The notes under the pieces are model-generated. The model was given only the letters and a program-made list of their open reading frames with translations. It had not been told where the DNA came from and made no database searches. Of a DNA stretch of 64,000 bases, positions 26,692 through 34,226 are shown in pieces; the first letter of the stretch is position 1; the number at the start of each line of letters is the position of its first letter. A program made the position numbers and the translations under genes. This DNA comes from Pedobacter lusitanus (GTDB taxonomy: Bacteria > Bacteroidota > Bacteroidia > Sphingobacteriales > Sphingobacteriaceae), in the NCBI RefSeq assembly GCF_040026395.1, contig NZ_CP157278.1, positions 3,844,001 through 3,908,000 on the forward strand, read 5' to 3'.

Positions 26692-27564
26692 CTAGTCTTC
26701 AAGATAACCAAACCGCCCCTCATTATAATCACTGATTGCGAGTCTGATCTCTTCTGGTGTGTTCATTAAAAATGGCCCGTATTGTGCGATGGGTTCATTA
26801 ATCGGTTCACCGCTTAATATCAGGATAGTGCTGTCTGATGAAGCTCTAACATGAATATCTTCTCCGTCATTTTTAAAATATACGAACTGATTACCTGATG
26901 CCTTTTCCTGATTGATAATCAGGTTGCCTTCTACAATCAGTATCCCGGTGTTAAAGCAGGCAGGAAAGCTGAATTCAGCTTCTCCACCAGTGTTTAGGTG
27001 TGCATTGTATACATTCAGGTTGCTGAAGGTACTTGCTGCTCCTGTGATGTTGCCATAGGCTCCTGCGATGACTTCTACAAATCCGGCGTTGTCCTGTAAG
27101 ACATATTTCCCTATACTATCATTTTTAATTGCCTGATATTTAGGTTTGCTCATTTTATCTTTCGCAGGCAGATTGACCCACAGTTGAACCATCTGAAAAA
27201 GACCACCTTTTCTGCTGAATTCTTTTTCATGATATTCCTTATGGAGGATACCGCTTGCTGCAGTCATCCACTGTACGTCACCTGGGTAGATTACCCCGCT
27301 GTTTCCTGAGCTGTCATGATGGGCAACTGCCCCATGATAAGCAATGGTCACTGTTTCAAATCCACGGTGCGGATGCACACCGACACCGCGCAACTGATTA
27401 GTTGGAAGGAGTTCAGTTTTATCATTAAAATCGAGCAAATAAAATGGGCTCATTTTAATCTTATAACCTCCGGGAAAAAAGTTACTTACTTTGAACCCAT
27501 CACCTACCATATGTGGTGACGGAGCGTCGAGTACAGCCGAAATGGATTTTATATTGGATCCCAT
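26692..27564 (-). CDS. Pirin family protein
   Basis: A 290-residue bicupin. The N-terminal metal-binding signature is GVGVHPHRGFETVTIAYHG followed by HHDSSGN and GDVQWMTAASGILHKEYHE, giving the usual His/Glu ligands. Bacterial pirins often have quercetin-dioxygenase-like or redox-sensing roles; the true substrate here is unknown. It lies 26 bases downstream of the YceI gene on the same strand and probably shares its transcript. Confidence 0.93.
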   Translation of the reverse strand: MGSNIKSISAVLDAPSPHMVGDGFKVSNFFPGGYKIKMSPFYLLDFNDKTELLPTNQLRGVGVHPHRGFETVTIAYHGAVAHHDSSGNSGVIYPGDVQWMTAASGILHKEYHEKEFSRKGGLFQMVQLWVNLPAKDKMSKPKYQAIKNDSIGKYVLQDNAGFVEVIAGAYGNITGAASTFSNLNVYNAHLNTGGEAEFSFPACFNTGILIVEGNLIINQEKASGNQFVYFKNDGEDIHVRASSDSTILILSGEPINEPIAQYGPFLMNTPEEIRLAISDYNEGRFGYLED

Positions 27565-27590
27565 AAGAATTTATTGTTTACAAAATGGTC

Positions 27591-28121
27591 TTAAGCTTGT
27601 TTTGCAAATTGCAATTCACCTAAAATGCGGACCTCTTCACCCAGCATTACACCACCTGTTTCCAGCGCAGCATTATAGGTAAGACCAAAATCTGTTCTGT
27701 TTATTTTTCCTTTGATCGTAAAACCAGCTTTGGTATTACCCCATGGATCCTGTGCAGTACCGCCAAATTCAACGTCCAGAGTAACTGGTTTGGTTGCATC
27801 TTTGATAGTCAGGTTTCCTTTTAATTTATAATCTCCACCTTCTTTGGTAAATGAAGTAGATGCAAATGAAACAGCTGGGAATTCTGCTGCATTAAAGAAA
27901 TCACCGCTTTTTAAGTGGCCATCTCTGTCTTTATTTCCTGTGTCGATAGAATCAACTCCTGCTTTAAAAGAAACTATTGAATGCTCAAAATCTTCATTAT
28001 CTGTTTCTAATTCGGCAGAGAATTCATTGAAGCTACCTGTAACAGTAGAGATCATTAAATGTTTTACTTTAAACTGAAGTTCACTGTGTGCGGGATCTAA
28101 TACCCATTTAGTAGTTGCCAT
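27591..28121 (-). CDS. YceI-like lipid-binding domain protein
   Basis: A 176-residue YceI protein, a lipocalin-like barrel that binds polyisoprenoids. Family segments are WVLDPAHSELQFKVKHLMIS at the start, KLKGNLTIKDATKPVTLDVEF in the middle and FTIKGKINRTDFGL near the end. There is no obvious signal peptide, so it may be cytoplasmic, unlike E. coli YceI. It precedes pirin in a likely two-gene operon, a pairing suggesting stress or redox response. Confidence 0.93.
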   Translation of the reverse strand: MATTKWVLDPAHSELQFKVKHLMISTVTGSFNEFSAELETDNEDFEHSIVSFKAGVDSIDTGNKDRDGHLKSGDFFNAAEFPAVSFASTSFTKEGGDYKLKGNLTIKDATKPVTLDVEFGGTAQDPWGNTKAGFTIKGKINRTDFGLTYNAALETGGVMLGEEVRILGELQFAKQA

Positions 28122-28156
28122 AATTTTTGCTTTAAATATTGATTTATATTATAACA

Positions 28157-28164
28157 CAAAATTA
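28157..28164 (-). promoter_or_regulatory. Possible -7 box of the YceI-pirin transcript
   Basis: The minus strand reads TAATTTTG here, matching TAnnTTTG, about 36 bases before the YceI start. No good -33 box is seen. Confidence 0.4.
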
Positions 28165-28205
28165 GGCCTATTGTTAGACAGGGGTGTTGATGTATGATAA
28201 GAAAG

Positions 28206-28793
28206 TTAAACTTTGAAATGTTTATGTGCCAGGTCTTTACGAACACGGCTTAAAGATTCAGGGGTAATGCCAAGATAAGACGCGATCATCCATTGTGGTA
28301 CACGAAGTGTCAGGTTTGGATATAATTTGATAAAATCAAGATACCTTTCTTCGGCGGTAGCACTTAACAGCATATTGATCCTTTTTTGCATAAAACGGAT
28401 CGAATTATTCAGCATTTTATAATTGAGATCTGCAAAGCAGGGAATAGTTTGTGCTGCATCCTGAATATAGTTTTTTGGAATCAGCAGAGCTGTGGTAGGT
28501 TCTACCGTATCAATATAAAAATCTGAAGGTTCATTAAAGAGACTGTTTCTTTCTGAGATCCACCAGTTTTCGGGAGCGAACTGAATAATGTTCACTTTAG
28601 CTTTACTATCAATGGAGTAGCAGCGCATCAGTCCTTCAGTAATAAAATAAGCTTTCGGACTAATTTCACCCGGGGCAACAAGGACTTTGTTTTTTTCAAA
28701 AGTTTTAACCTTTATATCTTTTGAGATCATTTCAAACTGCTCATCGGTGACTGCAATCCTCTTCTGTAAGTATTCTTTGAGCTGTTCAAACAT
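28206..28793 (-). CDS. Crp/Fnr family transcriptional regulator
   Basis: From the ATG at 28791-28793 the protein has 195 residues beginning MFEQLKEYLQKR. An in-frame start at 28859 would overlap the small Cys-rich gene and is not preferred. A cyclic-nucleotide-binding-like domain fills about residues 20-120 (KAYFITEGLMRCYSID) and a winged helix-turn-helix ends the protein (MIASYLGITPESLSRVRK). No Cys cluster for an Fnr iron-sulfur centre is evident. The regulon is unknown; the adjacent YceI/pirin pair and the upstream Cys-rich membrane protein are natural candidates. Confidence 0.9.
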   Translation of the reverse strand: MFEQLKEYLQKRIAVTDEQFEMISKDIKVKTFEKNKVLVAPGEISPKAYFITEGLMRCYSIDSKAKVNIIQFAPENWWISERNSLFNEPSDFYIDTVEPTTALLIPKNYIQDAAQTIPCFADLNYKMLNNSIRFMQKRINMLLSATAEERYLDFIKLYPNLTLRVPQWMIASYLGITPESLSRVRKDLAHKHFKV

Positions 28794-28810
28794 ATTGATA
28801 TAGATGAAAA

Positions 28811-28969
28811 CTATTTGTTCTTGGGTTCGATATTGGAAAAGTCGACACCACATTTGCAATTAGATGCGCATCCGCCACTTTTTGGGGACACGGCACGGTA
28901 AATGATGCGGCCAATATAGAAAAGGGCAGCAACAAATAAAAGTCCAACTAAAATAGTCTGAATATCCAT
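28811..28969 (-). CDS. Small Cys-rich membrane protein (FeoB-associated type)
   Basis: A 52-residue frame: MDIQTILVGLLF at the start gives one membrane helix (about residues 5-23), followed by a basic stretch and a Cys motif C34-ASN-C38-K-C40. This layout is that of the FeoB-associated Cys-rich membrane proteins. No feoAB genes are near, so an iron role is inferred from the motif alone. It ends 17 bases before the Crp/Fnr start and starts 38 bases after the end of the amide-ligase cluster, on the same strand. Confidence 0.75.
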   Translation of the reverse strand: MDIQTILVGLLFVAALFYIGRIIYRAVSPKSGGCASNCKCGVDFSNIEPKNK

Positions 28970-29007
28970 AATGCAATTATAATTAATTCATTGGTGTCAG
29001 GGGTCTG

Positions 29008-30213
29008 TTAATTGTCAATTTCTCTTGCCATCAGTCCAACGGTGCCTCCTACCCAGTCAAAATCAGCATTATAGCGAACACCTATCATCTTTCCCCTGCT
29101 TAACCTGGCCAGGTTAATGCAGAGCTGAGGCTCTTCGCCATCCGGCCAGATATATAAAAGTCTGATCTCTGTCTTTACATATCCGTCAGGGGATTTAACA
29201 ACAGGTTCATAATCTACTTTTCGTTGTAATATCCAGTTCTCAGGATCGGTTATGTTTGCAATATCGGCTTGGGTTACATCTATAATAACACCCATTCCGG
29301 CAAATGAAAATAAGGGTTTAAGGACGTAATTTTCCAGGTCAGCAGGAATAGTTTCCAGCGCATTCAAAAACTGTGTTTCCGGTACAAATTCATTCTTTAA
29401 AAAAGGCATGGTGAATTTACTGATCCGGTAAAACCAGTTGGGATGGGTAATCCATTCTACATCTAAAGGTTCGCGGGGGTCAAAGCTTGTTTTAAACAGT
29501 TCCTGCTGTGTACTGACCTCGTCAAAAATCAGCCGGTTATAAATTCTTCTCAAACGTACTTTTTCGTCCTGTTCCTGATAAAAGAGCTGGCCATTTTCAC
29601 TAAAAATATCAGTTAAGCTTAGTATTTTAATCCCCAGATGTTTTGCTGTTACAAAAAAGTCAATAGCAGTTTTCTGGTTCGGAGCATCTATATCCATTAA
29701 GGCTACTTCCTGTGGAGCAAATGGCCCAAGGATTACTTTTTTTAATAAGCTGATATAGGTCTGCTGATCCATGCCATGAAAAAACGGGCTGAAATCAGCG
29801 AGCTTATTCAGTTCAAATGCTTCTTTATAGGTGTCAGCGAGGTGTAACTGAAAAGCAAACAAGGACGGGAATCCCTGCATTTCTATCAATCTTGGAACCA
29901 GTCTGCCTTGCTCATCTTTACAAATGCCAAAGTCGAAAGCTAAAAAATGGGGGTGATCATTTTCATTTGGGACAATCCAGTCTTTAGGGATTGCACTGGC
30001 TGTAAGTTCTTTGAAACCGGGCTGTTTGATTAATCTGATGATCTCTTCACCTGCTGCGATCAGCTGGTTTTTCAGGTCTTCGGGAATAAATACGGGAGTT
30101 TCAGCAAACCTGATCGGTACCGGAGGATAGTCTTTTTCCAGCAGATGTAAAAAATTTGCATACTTCTCTCTGGTGAAATTCCGGTTAAAATATTCTCTGT
30201 AGGTATGGACCAT
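29008..30213 (-). CDS. ATP-grasp-like protein, last gene of the amide-ligase cluster
   Basis: A 401-residue soluble protein that I do not match to a named enzyme. The C-terminal half looks like an ATP-grasp fold: YVLKP (residues 296-300) with a glycine-containing loop SFAGMG, WILQRKVDYEP (327-337) as the nucleotide-binding strand, KTEIRLLYIW (347-356), and NLARLSRGKMIGVRYN (367-382). The N-terminal PRLIEMQGFPSLFAFQ (108-122) resembles the acidic strand of glutathionylspermidine-synthase-type ligases. If active it would form an amide bond using ATP. One base separates it from the amidotransferase gene, so it belongs to that operon. Confidence 0.72.
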   Translation of the reverse strand: MVHTYREYFNRNFTREKYANFLHLLEKDYPPVPIRFAETPVFIPEDLKNQLIAAGEEIIRLIKQPGFKELTASAIPKDWIVPNENDHPHFLAFDFGICKDEQGRLVPRLIEMQGFPSLFAFQLHLADTYKEAFELNKLADFSPFFHGMDQQTYISLLKKVILGPFAPQEVALMDIDAPNQKTAIDFFVTAKHLGIKILSLTDIFSENGQLFYQEQDEKVRLRRIYNRLIFDEVSTQQELFKTSFDPREPLDVEWITHPNWFYRISKFTMPFLKNEFVPETQFLNALETIPADLENYVLKPLFSFAGMGVIIDVTQADIANITDPENWILQRKVDYEPVVKSPDGYVKTEIRLLYIWPDGEEPQLCINLARLSRGKMIGVRYNADFDWVGGTVGLMAREIDN

Positions 30214-30214
30214 A

Positions 30215-31045
30215 TCAGGCTTCTTTAAGCGCTTGAATAGCTTCAGTTAAAAAATTAGGTAAGATAGATTTTTGAGTCAGGAGAATTCTGTCTGGGTTAT
30301 CAATACTGTCCAGCATGTCCAGGTATTTGTCTTCTCCATGGGCGGCGATAATGCTCTTTTTCTTCTCTTCTTCCAGAAGATATAGCCTCATGCCATCCGG
30401 ATCCGCTTCAGGATGAAATTGTGTGCCGACAAACTCTTTAGAGAAACGAATAGACATGATACAGCGTTCCAGGTCAATATACGGACGTTCTTTTTCCAGT
30501 GCTAAAATTTCTGCACCGGTTTCATTAAAAGTTTCATCCTCAGCATCTACCACCTGCCAGTCCCTGCTGTCAATGGCATAAAAGGGATTAGTCAGGCCGG
30601 CATATATGATGTCATTTTCACCCTCCTGCGTTAAGGTAACAGGGAAAATGCCGAAAGCAGTTGATTTTCTTCTGGTAACCATACCCAGGCCATATTTACG
30701 GCATGCCATCTGGAAAGAGTGACAGATTAAGAAAATATACTTTTTATCCGGATGAGTTTTGTTATAATCTTCGATCTGGTCGAGCAGGGCAAAAAATGAG
30801 TTCTCCCAGGCCTGGCCTTCACCATCATAGGGGCTGCCAGGGCCGCCACTCGAAATATAGATGTCATATTCAATTCCCGGTATTTCATCTTTTACCCTTA
30901 AATCGAATACTTCGCAGGATAAATCCAGTGAATGCTCTTTCTTATACGTTGCTACAATATCGAGAATACCTCTTAGTCCCTGGTTAGGAACTCCTTTATT
31001 CATGTCTATAACGGCAACTTTAATTTCTTTTTTTTCTCCTGTCAT
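30215..31045 (-). CDS. Class I glutamine amidotransferase-like protein
   Basis: A 276-residue protein with the class I (triad) glutaminase fold. The nucleophile elbow is LICHSFQMACR with Cys108, and the second motif is GTQFHPEADPDG with His211 and Glu213. A GGPGSPYDGEG loop (67-77) matches the oxyanion region. No synthetase domain is fused, so it either feeds ammonia to a separate ligase or cleaves gamma-glutamyl amides. It overlaps the carboxylate-amine ligase gene by four bases, evidence for a joint function. Confidence 0.88.
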   Translation of the reverse strand: MTGEKKEIKVAVIDMNKGVPNQGLRGILDIVATYKKEHSLDLSCEVFDLRVKDEIPGIEYDIYISSGGPGSPYDGEGQAWENSFFALLDQIEDYNKTHPDKKYIFLICHSFQMACRKYGLGMVTRRKSTAFGIFPVTLTQEGENDIIYAGLTNPFYAIDSRDWQVVDAEDETFNETGAEILALEKERPYIDLERCIMSIRFSKEFVGTQFHPEADPDGMRLYLLEEEKKKSIIAAHGEDKYLDMLDSIDNPDRILLTQKSILPNFLTEAIQALKEA

Positions 31046-32148
31046 GCGTGTGCTCCTATTAAGGTTTGCGATGTAATGTAGTCCACAACAGATTCAAAGC
31101 TTCCTGTCTGTGAGTAAATTGCCAGCTGTCTGTCTGCGCCGGTACCATTTTCCAGGATCTTGTGTATATAGTTCAGATCTTCTCTGCAGCCCAGTTCATC
31201 GACTACGTCATCTACAAAATCCAATAATTCTAATACAAGATTACGGCAGTTGATTTCCATTTCTTTACCAAAATCAATCAGATTTCCATCAATACCATAA
31301 CGGGCAGCACGCCACTTGTTTTCGTTAATCAAGGCTCTGGAATAATTGATGAAACTCATGTTTTGCAGACGTAGTTTGTACAGTTTTGCGCAAAGAGACT
31401 GGAAAAGGGCAACAAAAGCCATCGTTTCATCAATCAGCATCGGGCAGTCGCAGATTCTGAATTCTATAGTTTCAAAAAACGGATGTACACGAATATCCCA
31501 CCAGATTTTTTTTGCATTATCGATACTGTTGGTTTTGATCAGTAACTTGACATAGTTATCATAGTCTTCAATGCTGTTAAAAACATCCGGGATACCAGTT
31601 CTTGGAAACTTATCAAAGATTTTGGTCCGGTAAGATTTATAACCTGTATTTCTTCCTTCCCAAAAGGGAGAGTTGGTTGATAAGGCAAAAACGTGGGGTA
31701 AAAAATAACGGACCTGATTGGCAATATGAATTGCGAGTTCTCTGGATTGAAAGCCCACATGCACATGCAGTCCGAAAATCAGGTTGGAACGTGCTGCTTC
31801 CTGTAGTTCATTGACAATTTCACTGTATCTGGGATGTTCTGTAATCAGCTGTTTTTCCCAATGCGAGAAAGGATGTGTTCCGGACGCTCCGATACGTAAA
31901 CCCTGTTCTCCGGCCAGTACTGAAACTGTATGACGAAGCTGGGAGATTTCCAGTCTTGCCTGTTCTGTGTTTTTACAGATACCGGTACCTACTTCCACCA
32001 CGGCCTGATGCATCTCGGCTTTTACCTGATCTTTATGGATCTTTTGTGCAGCCTCTACTATTTTCTGGTCATGTGAGGTTAATTCACGGGTGACCGGGTC
32101 AATGACCATATACTCTTCTTCTACACCAAGCGTAAATTCATTCATCAT
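31042..32148 (-). CDS. Carboxylate-amine ligase, YbdK/GCS2 family
   Basis: A 368-residue enzyme of the glutamate-cysteine ligase 2 family. Family motifs are GVEEEYMVID (8-17), GLHVHVGF (126-133), SPFWEGRNTGYKSYRTKIF (160-178) and WWDIRVHPFFETIEFRICD (216-234). Members join an amino-acid carboxylate to an amine using ATP; YbdK has weak glutamate-cysteine ligase activity, but the physiological substrates of most are unknown. The start at 32148 is supported by AAGGAGGT six bases upstream. It is the central enzyme of the cluster. Confidence 0.93.
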   Translation of the reverse strand: MMNEFTLGVEEEYMVIDPVTRELTSHDQKIVEAAQKIHKDQVKAEMHQAVVEVGTGICKNTEQARLEISQLRHTVSVLAGEQGLRIGASGTHPFSHWEKQLITEHPRYSEIVNELQEAARSNLIFGLHVHVGFQSRELAIHIANQVRYFLPHVFALSTNSPFWEGRNTGYKSYRTKIFDKFPRTGIPDVFNSIEDYDNYVKLLIKTNSIDNAKKIWWDIRVHPFFETIEFRICDCPMLIDETMAFVALFQSLCAKLYKLRLQNMSFINYSRALINENKWRAARYGIDGNLIDFGKEMEINCRNLVLELLDFVDDVVDELGCREDLNYIHKILENGTGADRQLAIYSQTGSFESVVDYITSQTLIGAHA

Positions 32149-32154
32149 CTTGAA

Positions 32155-32162
32155 ACCTCCTT
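32155..32162 (-). promoter_or_regulatory. Strong Shine-Dalgarno site of the GCS2-family gene
   Basis: Read on the minus strand this is AAGGAGGT, six bases before the ATG at 32146-32148. Such full sites are rare in Bacteroidota and suggest raised translation of the ligase relative to its neighbours. Confidence 0.7.
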
Positions 32163-32169
32163 ATCGAAT

Positions 32170-33255
32170 TTATTTTTTCTTTGCTGCTGCTTTACCTGTC
32201 GCTGCAGGTTTTGTTTTTTGAGCAGATGCCGGACTTTTTGTTGCAGATTTAGTTGCAGGTGGAGTTTTGACAGATGCTGTTTTTGCCGGCGTACTTTTAG
32301 CCGTCAGTGATTTTCCGGCAATGGCCGATTTAATATATTCTCCCCAGGTCAGGTTATCCTGTCCGTCGATCTGTGCTTTAGCCCTTTCAATGGCATATTT
32401 GGCTGAGGTTTCTACCACCCAGTCAAAGTTTTCCTGTCCTACACTGGCTATATCAGCATCAGGGGCGGGATTACAAAAATCAATTGCATAAGGAATGCCA
32501 TCCCGTACGGCAAATTCTACAGTATTAAAATCATAACCCAGATACTGATTGAGTTTGATAACGTAGTCATGAATTGTTTTGATTAGTTTTTCACTTGAAG
32601 GTTTATGATCTACTGCATATCTTAAATGAGCAGGATTACGTGGCTCATATTGCATAATACGTACATATTTTCCGCCAATACAATAACACCTGAAATATTC
32701 ATCAAATTCAATTTCTTCCTGCAGCATCATCACGTATTGATGTGTCTGGCTATGTTTATCGAAAAACTCTTCTTTGTTGTTAAGCTTATAAACTTCTTTC
32801 CATCCGCCTCCATCAAAGGGTTTCATGTATGCAGGGAATCCGGTATAGCTGAAAATGTTGTCCCAGTCAAAAGGAAAAGCCAGATTGCTGAAAGAATTTT
32901 CTGTAGTGTCGTCTGGCCTGGCATGCGAAGGGATCAACGCTGTTTTGGGAACAGGTATTCCCAGCTTAACAGCCAGTGCGTTGTTGAAAAATTTCTCATC
33001 AGCACTCCACCAGAAAGGGTTATTGATAACTGCTGTACCTGTAATTGCAGCATTTTTTAAGGATGCTCTGTAAAAAGGGACATCCTGGGAAATACGATCA
33101 ATAATTACAGCATAGTCCAAAGGTTCTGCCTGGAATATTTTATCAATATTCACAAATTCTGCCTTGAAGTCATTTCCCCCTAATTCATTTACACGCTTTA
33201 CGAAGGCCTCAGGAAATGATCGTTCCTGTCCGAATAAAATACCTATTTTCTTCAT
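32170..33255 (-). CDS. RimK-like ATP-grasp ligase with Lys/Ala/Pro-rich tail
   Basis: A 361-residue protein. Residues 1-312 form an ATP-grasp ligase: KKIGILFGQE at the start, AYMKPFDGGGWKEVY (142-156) as the ATP-binding loop, MLQEEIEFDEYFRCYCIGG (177-195), and VEFAVRDGIPYAIDFCNPAPDAD (246-268) with metal-ligand Asp/Asn. From residue 313 to the end the sequence is almost only Lys, Ala, Ser, Thr and Pro, like histone H1 tails, with no hydrophobic residues to fold. Such a tail might bind nucleic acid or polyanions, or be itself modified. It lies 21 bases before the GCS2 gene, in the same operon. Confidence 0.9.
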   Translation of the reverse strand: MKKIGILFGQERSFPEAFVKRVNELGGNDFKAEFVNIDKIFQAEPLDYAVIIDRISQDVPFYRASLKNAAITGTAVINNPFWWSADEKFFNNALAVKLGIPVPKTALIPSHARPDDTTENSFSNLAFPFDWDNIFSYTGFPAYMKPFDGGGWKEVYKLNNKEEFFDKHSQTHQYVMMLQEEIEFDEYFRCYCIGGKYVRIMQYEPRNPAHLRYAVDHKPSSEKLIKTIHDYVIKLNQYLGYDFNTVEFAVRDGIPYAIDFCNPAPDADIASVGQENFDWVVETSAKYAIERAKAQIDGQDNLTWGEYIKSAIAGKSLTAKSTPAKTASVKTPPATKSATKSPASAQKTKPAATGKAAAKKK

Positions 33256-33295
33256 AGAATTTTTTAATTAGGTGATGAAGCTTATATGATCTTGT

Positions 33296-34000
33296 TTATA
33301 TTTTTGATAAGTATTCCGGAAACTGCTGTAACCAGACGGGCCAGTCATGGTCAGCATCAGGTCTGATATCCAGCCAGTGATTTATGTTTTTTTGATGAAG
33401 AATACCTGATAAACGTTCGTTAAATGGTTTACATATATCCCTGTCACCGGTGCCCAGTATAATTCCAATATTCCAGAGATCCGGATCCTGGTCACCTGGC
33501 AGGAAATCAACAGGATTATTATAATAAATATCACTGTCATAGAAACCATCAACCTGTGAACTGATATCAAAAGTTCCGCTCATGCTAAACAGATGGCTGA
33601 CTAATGAAGGATGTTTGAATGCGAAATTTGCAGCGTGATAACCTCCAAAACTGCAGCCTGCCGTAATTACTTTTTGGTACCCGGTTTCACAGACAGCAAG
33701 AGGAAAAAGCTCCTGAGCAAGCATTTTATCATACCAGGTATGATTTTGCGCCCGGTCTGACGGGGAAATAGATTTGTTATACCAGCTCAGCGCATCGACA
33801 CTGTCCGGACAATATATTTTGACTTTGCCTTCCTCAATCAGATGTTGTACCGAAGCAATCAGACCAAAGTCTTTTGTTTCATAATAACGCCCCTTACTGG
33901 TTGGGAAAAGAAAAACAGGATGTCCGCTATGTCCGTAAATCAGAAATTCTATGTCGCCGCTTAAATTAGGACTGTACCATTTTTTATATTCTTCTTTCAC
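33296..34000 (-). CDS. Esterase, alpha/beta hydrolase fold
   Basis: An esterase of the type-D family. The nucleophile elbow is AGCSFGGYHA, with Asp in GTGDRDICK and His in ADHDWPVW as likely triad members. I chose GTG at 33998-34000 (product starting KEEYKKWYSPNL after the initiator, 234 residues) because AGAGGGA precedes it closely and the family usually starts there; ATG at 34045 would give 249 residues. It heads the amide-ligase operon, 40 bases before the RimK-like gene. It may hydrolyse or transfer the product of the ligases. Confidence 0.85.
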   Translation of the reverse strand: MKEEYKKWYSPNLSGDIEFLIYGHSGHPVFLFPTSKGRYYETKDFGLIASVQHLIEEGKVKIYCPDSVDALSWYNKSISPSDRAQNHTWYDKMLAQELFPLAVCETGYQKVITAGCSFGGYHAANFAFKHPSLVSHLFSMSGTFDISSQVDGFYDSDIYYNNPVDFLPGDQDPDLWNIGIILGTGDRDICKPFNERLSGILHQKNINHWLDIRPDADHDWPVWLQQFPEYLSKI

Positions 34001-34031
34001 AGATTCCCTCTTTTGATGTATTGAATATAGA

Positions 34032-34061
34032 CAAAACCCGTTCAAACCCCAAAAGGTTTTG
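34032..34061. promoter_or_regulatory. Operator-like inverted repeat between the two esterase genes
   Basis: CAAAACC at 34032-34038 is the exact reverse complement of GGTTTTG at 34055-34061, a 7-base dyad with a 16-base gap. It lies in the divergent control region of the amide-ligase cluster and could be a regulator site, but short dyads arise by chance. Confidence 0.3.
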
Positions 34062-34185
34062 CCGATTTATTCTTATTAAACAATAATTAGTTATTCTGTT
34101 TAGATATTTGTCTGAAAGCATCAACCGAATACGGTTAAATCCTGCTTACTGTTAAAAATATAGATACTTTATTACAGAGATTGTT

Positions 34186-34193
34186 AAATTTGC
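34186..34193 (+). promoter_or_regulatory. Possible -7 box of the divergent esterase
   Basis: TAAATTTG matches TAnnTTTG and lies 33 bases before the ATG at 34227. A clear -33 box is not visible. Confidence 0.4.
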
Positions 34194-34226
34194 ATCGAAT
34201 TTGTGAGAAAGGGAATTCGTTGAATT

